Shown here: in pieces, positions 1 to 12,500 of the stretch | How the letters are laid out: the number at the start of each line of letters is the position of its first letter | How positions within the stretch are numbered: the stretch's first letter is position 1 | NCBI GenBank assembly: GCA_039707655.1 | Contig: CM077676.1 | Location: 240,454,866 to 240,518,865, forward strand | Direction of reading: 5' to 3' | From: Elymus sibiricus | Taxonomy: Eukaryota; Streptophyta; Magnoliopsida; Poales; Poaceae | DNA: 64,000 nt | Translations under genes and position numbers: made by a program | Notes under the pieces: model-generated | Told to the model about the DNA's origin: nothing | The model's database searches: none | What the model saw: only the letters and a program-made list of their open reading frames with translations

Positions 1-2230
1 GGCCATCTGCAGCCTGTTTCTGGACAACCGCACCCAGCGCGGTCTGATCACCCTCGAGGAGTTCCACTGTCTTCGTCAGGAGCACCTCTCCATCATGGAG
101 TATTTCACCTGCCTGCAGACCCTCGCCGTCGGCCCCGCCTCCGCCGCTCCTCTACGACGACGGCCCAGCAGCCGTTCCTCCCCCTCGCGCCCACCGGCGT
201 GCCCGCGTCGGCGCGCCCACGTCGCTGGCTACACCACCTGGGACAGCTGCCGCGGCGTCTACCTCGCCCGCGCCTTCCACCGCGGGCTCCCTCGGCTCGG
301 TCGCCGTACCTGCGACCTCGCCCGGTGGCTCGGCTACCACGACCGCGGACTCGACATCGCCATCGCCCGCTGGATCGGCCGGCTCCTTCGCCCCGGCCGC
401 GGGCTCGCCGCGTTCTCTGTCGCTCTCCGCCGCATCACGCGCGACCACGGCCTCGCTACCGCCTTTGTTTGATGGATCGCCCGGCTCCTCCGCCGCGACC
501 GCGGCCTCACCACGGTCCCCGTCGCCCTCCGTCGACTCGACTGCGGCACTGGCTTCATCTCCAACCCCACCAGGCCCCGGTCACCGCATGCTCACACGCG
601 CCATGGCCGGCGTCCGCCGTCGCAACACCAAGTATGATGCGGACTACGTTCTCACGGCTGGTACTGCTGCGCCTTCGCCGCTTCCCACGTCCGTGGCTGC
701 TGCACTTCGTGATCCGGCTTGGCGCCTCGCCATGCAGGAGGAGTATGACGCCCTCTGTGCGAATCGCACCTGGACTCTCGTCCCTCGTCCACCCGGTGCC
801 CATCTTATCTCCGGCAAATGGATCTTCAGACATAAGCTGTGACCCGACGGCTCTCTCGACAGATACAAGGCACGCTTGGTCGTGCGTGGCTTTTCTCAAC
901 GGCCCGGGATCGACTACACCGACACCTTCTCCCCGGTCGTCAAGCCCGCATCGATCCGGCTCGTTCTCCAGCTCGCGGCTGCTCGCTCGTGGCCAGTTCA
1001 CCAACTCGATGTCAAGAACGCGTTTCTCCACGGCGAGCTCACTGAACACGTCTACTGCCAACAGCCGGCTGGCTTCGTCGATGTCTCGCGCCCCTCCGAC
1101 GTCTGCTTGTTGTCCAAGTCCCTATACGGGCTCAAGCAAGCTCCCCGGGCATGGTTCGCCAAGTTCGCCGGGTGTCTGTCTCAGCTGGGCTTTGCGGCGA
1201 CACGATCCGACGCGTCTCTGTTCGTCCTCAAGCAAGGTCACAGCGTCGCCTACCTCCTGTTGTATGTCGATGACATCGTGCTCACTGCATCCTCCGACGC
1301 TCTCCTCCGGTGGATCATCAGCCAGCTGCACGCTGCCGTGTCTCTCAAAGACCTCGGGCCTCTCAAGTTCTTCCTCGGCATACAAGTGTAGCGCTCCAGC
1401 CGTGGCTTTCTCCTGCACCAAGCACAGTACGCGGAGGAACTTCTGGAGCGCGCCGGCATGACCTCGTGTCACCCCGCCCCGACGCCCGTCGACACCAAGG
1501 CCAAAATCTCGGCTAACGCCGGCGACCCTGCCGAGGATGCCGCCTTCTATCGCAGCATCACTGGAGCTCTGCAATATCTCACTCTCACGCGCCCAGACTT
1601 GACATATGCAGTTCAACAGGTCTGTCTCCATATGCACGCGCCTCGACAACCACATTGGGCGATGGTCAAACGCATACTAAGGTATGTGCGCGGCACCACT
1701 GCGCACGGGCTCTCCATCGCCGCCACACCGCCGACCGACCTCGTCGCCTACACCGACGCCGATTGGGCCGGCTGCCCCGACACTCGCCGCTCGACATCCG
1801 ACTACTGTGTCTTCCTCGGTGGCACGCTCATCTCGTGGTCCAGCAAGCGGCAGCCCACCGTCTCTCGGTCGAGCGCCGAAGCTGAATATCGAGCCGTGGC
1901 CAATGCGGTTGCCGAGTGCTGTTGGGTGCGCCAGCTACTCCACGAGCTCCACTCCGACCTGGGCAAAGCTACTGTTGTCTTCTGCGACAACGTCGCTGCT
2001 GTTTATCTCTCACAGAATCCAGTACATCATCGACGCGCTAAACACATCGAGCTTGACGTTCATTTCGTCCGCGAAAAAGTTGCGCTTGGCCATGTTCGTG
2101 TTCATCACGTACCAACTAGCCAACAATTTGCTGACATTATGACGAAAGGCCTCCCTGCTGCAACCTTTGCGGAATTCAGATCCAGTCTGTGCGTCGTCGA
2201 CAGCGCCACCGACGCTCACACTGCGGGGGG
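1..2230 (+). pseudogene. Ty1/copia retrotransposon gag-pol relic (internally deleted)
   Basis: Polyprotein remnant of a Ty1/copia element, cut by the left window edge. Positions 2-120 in frame 2 read as a gag piece (SLFLDNRTQR, then LRQEHLSIMEYF). At about 120 the sequence jumps into the Pro/Ser/Thr/Ala-rich hinge that lies between integrase and reverse transcriptase, now in frame 3. Most of gag, protease and integrase is therefore missing. Frame 3 then carries the copia RT (RDPAWRLAMQEEYDAL near 700, LDVKNAFLHG near 1010, catalytic YVDD at 1263-1274) and RNase H (YTDADWAG near 1750, ADIMTKGLP near 2130). Two in-frame stops interrupt it: TGA at 840-842 and TAG at 1389-1391. Each is one C-to-T transition from a sense codon. 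It is a non-functional fossil. The longest open frame here (199-1461) is a shadow frame. Confidence 0.93.
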
Positions 2231-2450
2231 TGTTGGACGCATGCATCCGCACAAGCAGCTCCGACGTGACCACGTCCCTCTCCCCCAACTGCCTGCGCTC
2301 CTTCCTCCACTCTGATCGCATGCAGCTAGGATCTAGGGACTTAGTTGGTTAGTTAGTGTGTGCACGTTGTGCGTATGTACTGGTATATATGTACTCCTCT
2401 GTGAATGAATACAGTGTGTGATTGCTCCAGTTCTAGCCTGTCCCGCTACA
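2231..2450 (+). repeat. 3' LTR of the copia relic
   Basis: A purine-rich tract (GCGGGGGG) directly precedes TGTTGGACGC at 2231, and the repeat ends with CCCGCTACA at 2450. This gives a TG...CA repeat of 220 bp just downstream of the RNase H domain. The matching 5' LTR is outside the window, so the boundary rests on polypurine tract position and TG/CA ends only. Confidence 0.75.
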
Positions 2451-2960
2451 GGGTATAATGGCCTACCGTCAAGGGCCTTGGTGGTAGGGTATTTTCACGT
2501 TATGACAACGTGACGACGCAGTTAAACCCTACCGCTATTGACTGTGATGGTAGCATGTTATACCTGTTGAAGTGTATATGTGCATTGCCTAGCTTTTTCA
2601 TCAGTTCGGACTTTTTGTTGCGTTGGCTAGTGCATGAAGCTTAACATGATATCAAGGGCTAAAGTCTTTGGCTAATGCATGAAGCTTAACATGGTATCAG
2701 AGCCCAAGGTCTTCTCTTTGTGTCCACATATAGGCCTCTTGAGTCATACCTCTGAGTCTATCTGTGTGTTGGCTTTCCACGTCACACGTGAGAAGAGATG
2801 CTGAAGTGTATATGTGAATTGCCTAGCTCTTTTCATCAGTTCGGACTTTTGTTACGTTGGCTAGTGCATGAAGCTTAACAATACCTTACTACCGCAGAAT
2901 AGTGACGATAGGAAAAGAGTCAGATCGTGAAAATTTTGCAAAGTGAGACTAGATCATGCT
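2451..2960. repeat. Unclassified repeat DNA hosting a TRIM
   Basis: Flanks of the TRIM at 2565-2880. Motifs such as CCTACCG and GGTGGTAGGG recur on both sides (CTACCGTCAAGGG, AACCCTACCGCTATTG, TTACTACCGCAG), so this was one repetitive segment before the TRIM inserted. I see no coding sequence and cannot assign a family. Confidence 0.4.
2565..2880 (+). mobile_element. TRIM (terminal-repeat retrotransposon in miniature)
   Basis: A complete 316-bp element. The 82-bp direct terminal repeats at 2565-2646 and 2799-2880 both begin TGnTGAAGTGTATATGTG and end GAAGCTTAACA. A primer-binding site TGGTATCAGAGC lies at 2692-2703 (initiator tRNA-Met type). A purine tract (GTGAGAAGAGA) sits just before the 3' repeat. 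A perfect 5-bp target-site duplication, ATACC, flanks the element at 2560-2564 and 2881-2885. It has no coding capacity. Between 2624 and 2703 the end of the 5' repeat and the PBS are tandemly duplicated, with the first PBS copy degraded to TGATATCAAGGGC. Confidence 0.9.
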
Positions 2961-3510
2961 TAAATTAATGAAAAGGGTCAAAACAGTGATTTTAGCCCCA
3001 GGGAGCCATGTTCTGAGGTGTATATGTTCTCCACAGCTGGTTGTTGGCATAGGAATCTTGACACGGGGCATTAGCACTAACTCAACTTTTATTTTGTTAT
3101 TATATACACCACAGACGGCGATAGCCCCTCTAAAAATCAACAGACACGCAATAACCACTTGTACAAAAGAAAAAGGCCCAAATTCCTGTTGTTTACATCT
3201 AGCCAAAATGAAAACCACCTACAAGACAAAAGAAGGCACTTACACTTGATATATGTACCATATAGACAACACAGGAAAAACTAATCACAATTGCAGTCGC
3301 AAGAATATACACATGTGAAGGTTTTTTTTTTTTTTATTAGATGGAACCGGCGAGTGCAATCTGATCTGTGCAAATGACCACAGGAGAATACACTGCCCAG
3401 CCTGAAGATCATTTCAATGCCGCCCGAGTACCAAAATTAATCATTTCTCATGACTGCAGTAGGACCAAATCCGGCAACCACCGTCCATCAATAACGCACA
3501 GAAAGCCGTG
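2961..3510 (-). other. Likely 3' UTR and downstream flank of FAB1
   Basis: Lies just 3' of the FAB1 stop codon on the minus strand. It contains a T-run at about 3319-3334 (A-run on the gene strand) and AATAAA-like hexamers on the minus strand, but no cleavage site can be fixed from sequence. No conserved ORF is seen. Confidence 0.4.
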
Positions 3511-6500
3511 CTACTCTGGTGAAGCATTTTGAGAATCGTCTTCACAAATATTTGACGAGGACTGGTCTGGATTGATTATTGCAGGCATCCATTGCTCAGG
3601 AATCACAATAAAATAAGCAGACATTGCTTTCCTAAACCGCTTCTTGTACTGCATTGGTGAGACAACAGTTGGAGCGGCATTCTTAGGCCCACCAAGAATG
3701 CCAGAAGATTTGACCCATGTTTCAAGGTGCTTGTCCCATGTATACTGCCTCATGAAATCAATTATTCCCAGGACAAGCTCATGTTTCTCCTCATCAACAC
3801 CCACAAGCAAGGAATAATCCATTACATCAATTCCCTGAAAGAAAGCCATCAGTCAGTTGATGACTCAGTGTTTATACATATGTTTGGTATCAGTGTCAGT
3901 TTGATAATAGTTCTATATTGTACATATCTCACGTCTCCTGTCCACGCTGTGTCTAACATGTTGCCTAGTGCCCGCTACAAATGTTTATCGGTGTAAATCA
4001 CAAATCCTGACAGAGTTAATAAGAGAATCTGCCATCTTTATGACTTATATTACAGATTAGTATGTCTCTCACAACAAGAAACCTTATGCCGTGCTTGCGA
4101 TGGGTGTAATTAATTACGGAGGTGTTTTACTTACAGGTGTATCTTACCGGCTACTACCTCCGCCCGGGTTTATTAGGCCCCTTCGTGTTTTGGGACAAAC
4201 TTTGACCATCCATATGACTAACAAAATATAAAGTATATGCTATAAAAAATATATTGTTGGATCTATATTTGAAAGAGCTTTTCCACGGTATAGTTTTTGT
4301 GACATATAGTTTGCATTTTATTAGTTAAATCTATGGTCAAACTTTAGCCCAAAATAAGAGGGGGCCTAATAAACCCGGACGGAGGGAGTACAGAGCAATT
4401 TCTGGCCGGAAAAGAACCGACGGGTCGAGGCATGTATTTTCTACGGAGGTATTCAAAAGAAAAACAATAATCCAAACAGGGCCTTAGTCTCTCACATGAG
4501 ATACATGTTTGTAGAAGAAAAAAAATCCAGTATTAAGTTGTATAAATCACAGTGAAAGTTATCCTATGACTTATATTTTCTTTGTCTTTATGACCATAAG
4601 TAATGCGTTGATGAAATAGATCATTCATGTCAGCATCAGAACTTACTGCTAGAAAAGAAGTGTCATTCCAAACAGCTCTTTCAAGAAGGCGCTTCGCCTT
4701 GTTCCCGACAAAAATTGGCGACGTTGGCATTGCCTCGATTAAGTTCTGGTCAAGAAGGACCTTGTTCCTGCTGGAGTCTGCATTATACCTTGACCTTGAA
4801 GATCCCTTGAGATCATAAAGCCTCGTAATATTCCGTCCAAATAAGAGATTTTCCATCACGAGCAAATCCATTTTTGATTCCTTGCCACCTTTCAGATGCT
4901 TAATTGTAACCTAAGCAAAAGCATACCATTTTTAGTACTACCCAACCCTACCATAGAAAAGAAAAGCTGCACCTATAATTTTGGGTCATTGGCTCAATGA
5001 ACTCCAGCAAAAGCATACCATTTTAGTACTACCCAACCATATCAAATATTATTTGAGAGTTTAATCCAGTCCCAAAGTTGCAAAACTTCCTGTGGACACG
5101 ACTTGCATGCAGGTTGCAAGATCTCCAAAGTAGTGTTCAAGGAAGCACATACTAGATCAAATAAAATTGTCGTAGGTGCATAACATATTTAACCAAAAAG
5201 ACTAACAGATGCCCCAAAGTGAGCTATGTGAAAAATGTAGGGAAATGATTTTATGTATAATATGTGCATGATTCTAAAATTGTAGAATTTTTTTGATCCC
5301 AACCCACCAGCAAAATTACCAGATCCCAGAAACTACCATATGTTCATCTAAAAGTTCAAATTGTTAGTTATATTATGTTCCATGTATAGCATGTATATTT
5401 TTCCCCGTTGTATGAGGGGGTTTCTGCATATTACCACCTGTACATGTATATATATACTGGCCCTTGGCCCCCAGAAAATAAAAGTTGCATATTTGTTGGG
5501 GTCCTGTTGGTCGTCGGATGCATATTTCTCAGGCTGTGACTTTTGATGAGTTTCATCCTTTCTACCCTCGTCCATCTTCCTCGACCTTTTCGGTGAAGGA
5601 TATCTCTTTCCTCACTTTTCCCGACACTCCTATAACTCTTGTTGAGTCCTTTCCCATCCGTCCTACTGCTCCTGCTTCTCTGACTATTGCAGATCCTCTG
5701 CCGCCATCTCCTATTGTTTCCTCACCTCGCTTATCACGGGATTATGTACCTTCATCCCCGGTGGCTTCCCCGTCTTTTATCACCTGAGACTATCCCGGTG
5801 ATTCCTCCTCGTATTCTTCCATCTTTTCCTCACTTTTATACTCGTCGTCCGCATGTTGTGGATGAGTACTGATGCGCCATCTACTTCTCGTGTGCCATCT
5901 TCCTCATCTCCGCCTACTTATGGCTTGCGTCCTTGTCCGCTTCCGCCTGTTGACCACCTTGGCCTTCCAAGCGCTGGCGCCGCTGTTCTTGAGCCGGCTT
6001 CTTATTGTGATGCTATTGTTCACCCCGAATGGCAGCTTGCGATGGCAAAGGTGACTGTTGCTCTTGAGCGCACCGGCACGTGGGATCTCATTTCTCTTCC
6101 TCCCCGTGTTCGTCCCATCACTTGTAGGTGGGTCTACAAGGTTAAGACTCGCTCTGATGATTCTCTTGAGCACTACAAAGCTCGTCTTGTGGCTCGTGGC
6201 CAGCAGAAGCATGATTGTGATTACGATGAGACTTTTGCTCCTGTGACCCATATGATAGTTATGTTATGTTCCATGTATAGCATGTGTATTTTCCCCATTG
6301 TATGAGAGGTTTTCTGCATATTTACCACCTGTACATGTGTATATATACTGGCCCTTGCCCCCCAGGAAATATAAGTTGCATATTTCCTAACACAAATGAT
6401 CATACGCATGTATAAAACGGAGGGCATCGAAACGGAAATGTAATCATTTTCTCTGGAGACTGTTATTGGAGCAGCTTAGTTGTATTGCATAGCCTATGGG

Positions 6501-9500
6501 GCAAATATATACACATGTAAAGAGACCTAGTACATTAGTTTGGGATACAAAGAAATTAAGACTAATACGACTATGTAAAGAGACCTAGACCTATACTGAT
6601 ACTCCTCAACAGAGACTCATATCAAATAACTTGCATACATAGAAAAACTATTATTTGTACCTCTACCCTAAATGCAGTACTACAATATTTGGCTTCACTT
6701 GAAAGACATGCAATTTGTCATGCACGATAGAAACAACATTGTTTCCAAGCAAAATTCCACTTAGTGACCATTGTCATTAATCTTACAAGAAGCCTACAAC
6801 TATTCAGATGAGGATCATGAAGTTTCTTCCCCATACTTAATGTGGAATACCACTGCCAATAAAGATATATAAACAGGAGATTAAAGAAGATGATACGAAC
6901 ATACCTGATAGATTCCCAGAATCTTTGCAAGGCATGTAGGGCTTCCAGTGCTTATGGACTCTGACAAATACTTAAAATAATCTGGGCCGAACTGAAGGAA
7001 TGATTCAAGCTCTGTTTTCGTGACCTGCTTTATAATAAATCTATCATCCAGAGATTTTGCAAAGAACACATTACTTTTGCCACCTTGTGCTCCCCATTTC
7101 TTGCATCGACTGATAGATCTTAAATAATCAAGCTCCGATGGACAACAAGACCTTCTGAGTTCTTCAAAGCTTTTTGCATAATAGCATGTCACAGTGTATT
7201 TAACTTTCCCAAGTGGCCCACCATCTTGAAAAGAAACTCTGGAGTGCAGTAGATCAGGAGCAAAGGACCCTCTAATGGAAGATATCGGTGCAGCAAAATC
7301 ATCAGAGGATCCAAAATCCTCAAATAAATGGAACAGATTAAAATTTCCTGAATCATAAACAGGCAACGAAAGTGTAGAATCTGCACTCTCTTTATTTTGA
7401 TTGCTCTCAACTGACATTTGAAAGTGATACACAGGTGAAACTAGTGCATAAGAAATAATACTAGTCGGTTCATCATCAAATACCGGGATAACAACATCAT
7501 TAGCTCCAGTTGGCAGAAAAAGTCTTGCTCCACCTTGCTGTGATAGATCGCGAAACAATGAAATGTATACAGGATTGTAGTCGGCCAAGGTCCCGAATGT
7601 CGGTGCTGTGCCAGAGTTTGTGTTCAAGGAATTATAAAATGTCATGTATGGCATTTTAAGGCAGCTAAGCAAGTCTTCTACTGTATCCCCAGACCTGACA
7701 GATGCAGAAGTGTGGCGTGGTACTGCCTTAGCTTGTTTTTTCACATCGGCAGCTGTACCTTCTAACAGAGCTAGTGGTTTCACCAGGCTTGCATCAGGAG
7801 CAGGTCCATCCTCACCTCTCCATTTTGCATCCAGTTTATCTGAAATGTCAGTAGCTACTGGGAACTGACCTTCAGAAGAAACCCTACGAACGCCGATAAT
7901 TGATCCTTGTTGATCTAAATGATCCTTGAGATTAGCGCTGTTTGCATGATTTATTTTAACTATTGTATCTTCAGCACCATTCAACTCTTCAGTATTTCTC
8001 GAGCTAGTTTCATTAGATTGATCATGCTGGTTGATCCCCTCATCATCAGCGTGAAGGGCATTTGAATCAGTGCCCTTTGAGTTCTTCTCCAACTTTGTGT
8101 TTGTATTGGTATCAGCTGATTGATCATTGATTTCAGAATTATTACTTCCAACTCGTAGACCTCCCAGAGCATCGCAATACTTGCCACCTGAGGTTGCTAT
8201 GAAACTTAGGCGTTGATCCCACAAGTAACAAAGAAATAGTAGCTGCCTCCTTAGTTTGTTAACCTCAAGAATATCAATGAATAACTGCCCCTTTCTGATT
8301 TCCTTTTTCAGTAGATTCTTTAGTGACTCCTGAAGGTGAATGCTCCAATAATCAGAATACTACATTCGGTTTACCTTTTTTTTACAGAGCTTTAAGTGTG
8401 ACAATGGTTTCTTAACAAATCACTAGATAAAAATAGTAAAACAAATTTACCGTGAAATCGACCTTCTCTGCTTGCAGGATATCTTCCAACTCTACTATGT
8501 TTTGTCTTAACTCAAGGATCTTCATGTTGCCATCAAAAGAGCCTGTAATTGGCCTTTTCTCTGAAATTTGATGGAGTGCATTCAGTACTTCAGTGAACAG
8601 GAGTTCAGCTGAATCAACCACCTGAGATATTGACTATTAGCATCACAGAGTAATTACCTCGCAAGTGAGCTAATAAAATTAAACGTATTACCTCATTTGC
8701 TTCTTGCTCTACCCATTCCTGATGCTGGGAAGTAAAATCAAGTTTCGACGGAGGCAAATAGACTGAGTGAACCTTGATTGATGCGTATCGGAAGCAAGCA
8801 ACCATTTCACCGAAACTGAAATACAAACATTTAAGACACGATCTTTGCCAAATTGATAAAGTGGAATGGAGATGAGGATATACCCATAAAAACGAAGGCA
8901 GTCCCTGTGAAGAGAATGACCACAGCTGGCCACCCTACTTGCTGCTGCATGATTTGAAAAACTAAGTTCCAAAAATTTACCAAAAGATAAGCCCCAGGCA
9001 GCATCAGACATCACTACTCTTTTAGTTGCTGGAGGGAGCCCTTTATCGCGCGGACAGCGTAAGCATCTATGCCACATCCAGATTTTACCATCATGTTCAC
9101 CAGGTAACTTCACTATGAGTTTCCGCACTGATATTGTTAAGCTGCCTTGGGGGTGAACATAGCAATAAACATGGGCCTCTGGTGCCAGCTCACAAGAGAG
9201 ACAACGATTGCTCTAAAACAAAATGTAGAAGTTATGTAAAATATAAAAATTATGAAACAAGTATAGTTTATCAAAGACCTTGGTCTAACCTGATCAAATA
9301 GCTGGTCACGCAAAAACCTGCCTAAAGGTTTGTCAAAGTTACCATAATATTTTATGCGAAGAAGGTGTGGCCGCTCACAGATAGCTTCTTTCCAAACACA
9401 ACGCGAGGACAGAGAAACTAATATACTCTGGTTGTCGGCAGGGGATGCTGGAATTTCATCCCTTTTTACTATTGAACCGTCATTTGAACTGCCATTATTA

Positions 9501-12500
9501 TAAGAAACTTGTAAGTTGAGAGGAGCAGATGGCTTAGCCGCTTCCTTGGCGCCATTGTTGGCGTTATGGGCAAATGAAAGATCACTTTCAGCAGCCACCA
9601 AATTTGCAGGATGAGCAGGCAACACATTCAAGCCATTAGCTAGCGGATATCTATTTGTTTCAGGCTGGAGTTGTTCAAATTTCATTTTGCTACCAACATC
9701 TCTAGTACAAGCAGGACAATGGCAGAATGAAATTCTCGACTCCTGAACCAGAGGATCATTATATGATTGAGGGTCCATACCAAGCAAACAGCCAATGTTT
9801 CCAGTTTGGTCATTGATTTGAACTGATGATGCTTGGGTAGAATCAACTCCGAAACTTTCCCAGCATTTGTTATCAGGGAAGGATGCTGCTGCCATTTGGT
9901 CCATTATTCTAAAACCATTGAATGCAAAGTCATCCTTTTGAATATCAAATGCTTGCAGGTTGTTGTTGGGTGATGAAATAGTAGGCATTTGCAAAATAGG
10001 TATCGTTGAAATGGATCTATCAGCACTGGAAGGTTTGTCCGGCAAAGCAACAATAATTGGCGACTTAAGAGGGAGTTCTGGCAGGGTTGCACCTTCATCC
10101 ACAAGAAAAGATGTTTCAAGAGCCAAGTGATAGGCTGCGAAGACTCCATATTGCACAACATGCTTCACTTTTTTCAACTCATCCCCATTAGCTCCTTTTA
10201 GCAAGATCTGCAGAATTAGATATAGTTAGACAGGACCCAAGTGTTATAACTAAGTCAACAACAGAACACTTACTGTAAAACCCAAGGGCTTTGGACAGCC
10301 TTCAAAAAACATAAGGGTCTTCAGCATTTTCTTCCCACCTTCTCCAGCAGTCCCATGCTCTTCAATATACTTCTCCACATGGAATAAGTCACAATTCCCG
10401 AGCTTTTGGGATGACAGATAATCAATTGAGGGAACTATATGAGCACCAGTGCAACGGGATATCCTTTCCAGAAGTGGTCTTTTGATATTCAAAACAAGTG
10501 AAATGTTTTTCTCCAGAAATAAATCCTGAGCATAACGAGACACAGATTTCTCTACCAATACAACACTTGGTTGGTGCGCTTTGATCTTTACAACTGCCAT
10601 TTTCAGATAATCCGTTTCCTGGAATACAAAAAGGCATGAAAATGATCACCATCAGCAACGATCAATCTATACCACCCTCTCAATGCACTTTAGTTTTACA
10701 ATTTATGCATGAAAACATAATCGTGGGTAGTACCTGCTGCAGTAAAGTATCAAAACTTGAAAGCAAATTCGATACACGCTGATATTCTAGTGCACCACCA
10801 AGAATTAGGATTCGTGGCTTTTCCTTCTTTGTTGACATACGCCGATGAGCAACATTCTTCTTACAAACAACTCCTCTTACAACCAAGCTGGAAATGAAGA
10901 AGTTTACAACCAGACACAAAAACAATTAAGTTCTTACCTGCAGCACTAAGGAAATGCACAGAAAGGAAAGAAACGATGAAATCTCAAGTGCTGTATAACT
11001 TGAAGAGCCAAGGTTACCAGCAGTAGCACTATATGTTATTTACATTATAAAGTAGTGCCATATTGATATGAGAACTGCATAAACCATAAGCAAATGAATA
11101 CTAAAACACATAAACATGTAAAAATCACTAGATTATGTGAAGTGATGCATGGAAGAGTGAGTCTGTTCACCTGTCACTTGGACGGCCACAAGCCAAGCAT
11201 TTCACCTTTACATAGCCACCAGGGTCCATGCGTCCTCCTTTGCTGGTATCTGGTCTCAAAAGAGATGCGGCTTCCCAAGACAAAGAGGTAACTATATCTA
11301 GCCAACTCTCATTGCCAATTTTATCAGCCAATTCCACCTTTTCAGCTTGAAGAAGTTGAGCCACTAATGCCCGAAAATGCCCATCAACAATATCTTTCAT
11401 GGCTTTCTTGTGTTCCTCAGCAGATTTATCTCTACTTCGACAATGTCCACTGCTGAAGCTGTTTGAGCGTAGATAACCCCATTCTCCTGTGGCATCCTCC
11501 CCCTCATCATCATCACATGGAGCACCATCATGGTCATCCTCTTCATCCTCGGCTTCGGGAGGTAGCCAAAGTGAGCTATTGTTTTCAAAATCCACAAGTT
11601 CATTTTCTAGCACTTCCATGCCATACAACGAAGAAGATCGAGCATTGCACTCCTCAGCATTATCAATGATATGATCTCCAGTCTTATCCATTCCCTCAGA
11701 ATTAACTAAGGTTGCTGTATCTTTTCTTGGTGATGCAGAATCTTTAGCAGCATCACTGCAAACAACTTGATGATCATCAAAACACATAGGTCCATTGTAC
11801 TCATCAGAGTTTTGTAGGTGGTGTACTTCCGAATCAGAGCGGAAAATTGTGTAGTCGTCATCTTCATCATCACTCCTAGTAGAAGAAAATAAATGTTGAA
11901 TTAGTCACAGGGATGCAACTAGCAATTTTGAAATACAGTCTTTCTTTCTTTTGTTGAGTTTGATAATTCCTCTGCGTGGTACTTCTTACACCCAGAAAAC
12001 AGAACTTGAAAAACAAGTAAACTTATCCAAGATCTGGAGATCTTATCATCATGTAAATTCATCACATCCTGCTTATCATAAAGTAACCATATGAAATGAT
12101 TATGTCAAGCATTTGCACTGCTTCTTGCTACCATGCTATCAACGGCACAAAGGAGCATGAGAATGGTGCCGGTTTAAGTCAACGAGAATGAAAAGCATAA
12201 AAGGAACTAATCAAACAGTAATTTCGATCGGTGCCAACTTGATTTCAGGATGGTGATGATTAACAGTGCAACTGATTCCAGCCACCCATTGTTGGTTAAC
12301 CAACAGTGAACAGCTTATGAAATTTTGTGTTCTCTACAGAAAACGCTTATGAATTTCAGGTGTGCTTATGTCACATTGCTTATCGTGAATTTGGCTGGAC
12401 GCTGGGTGGGATATTTTGAGACTATTTATGTGGCACACTGTAATGAAGCAAACCCCATATGGATCGCCAAAAACAACTGTATTTTAAATTTGACCAAGTA

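Noticed and set aside
199..1461. A 420-codon open frame, one of the longest in the window
   Set aside because: It is Ser/Pro/Arg-rich, carries no domain and lies in a wrong frame over a clear copia hinge and RT sequence.
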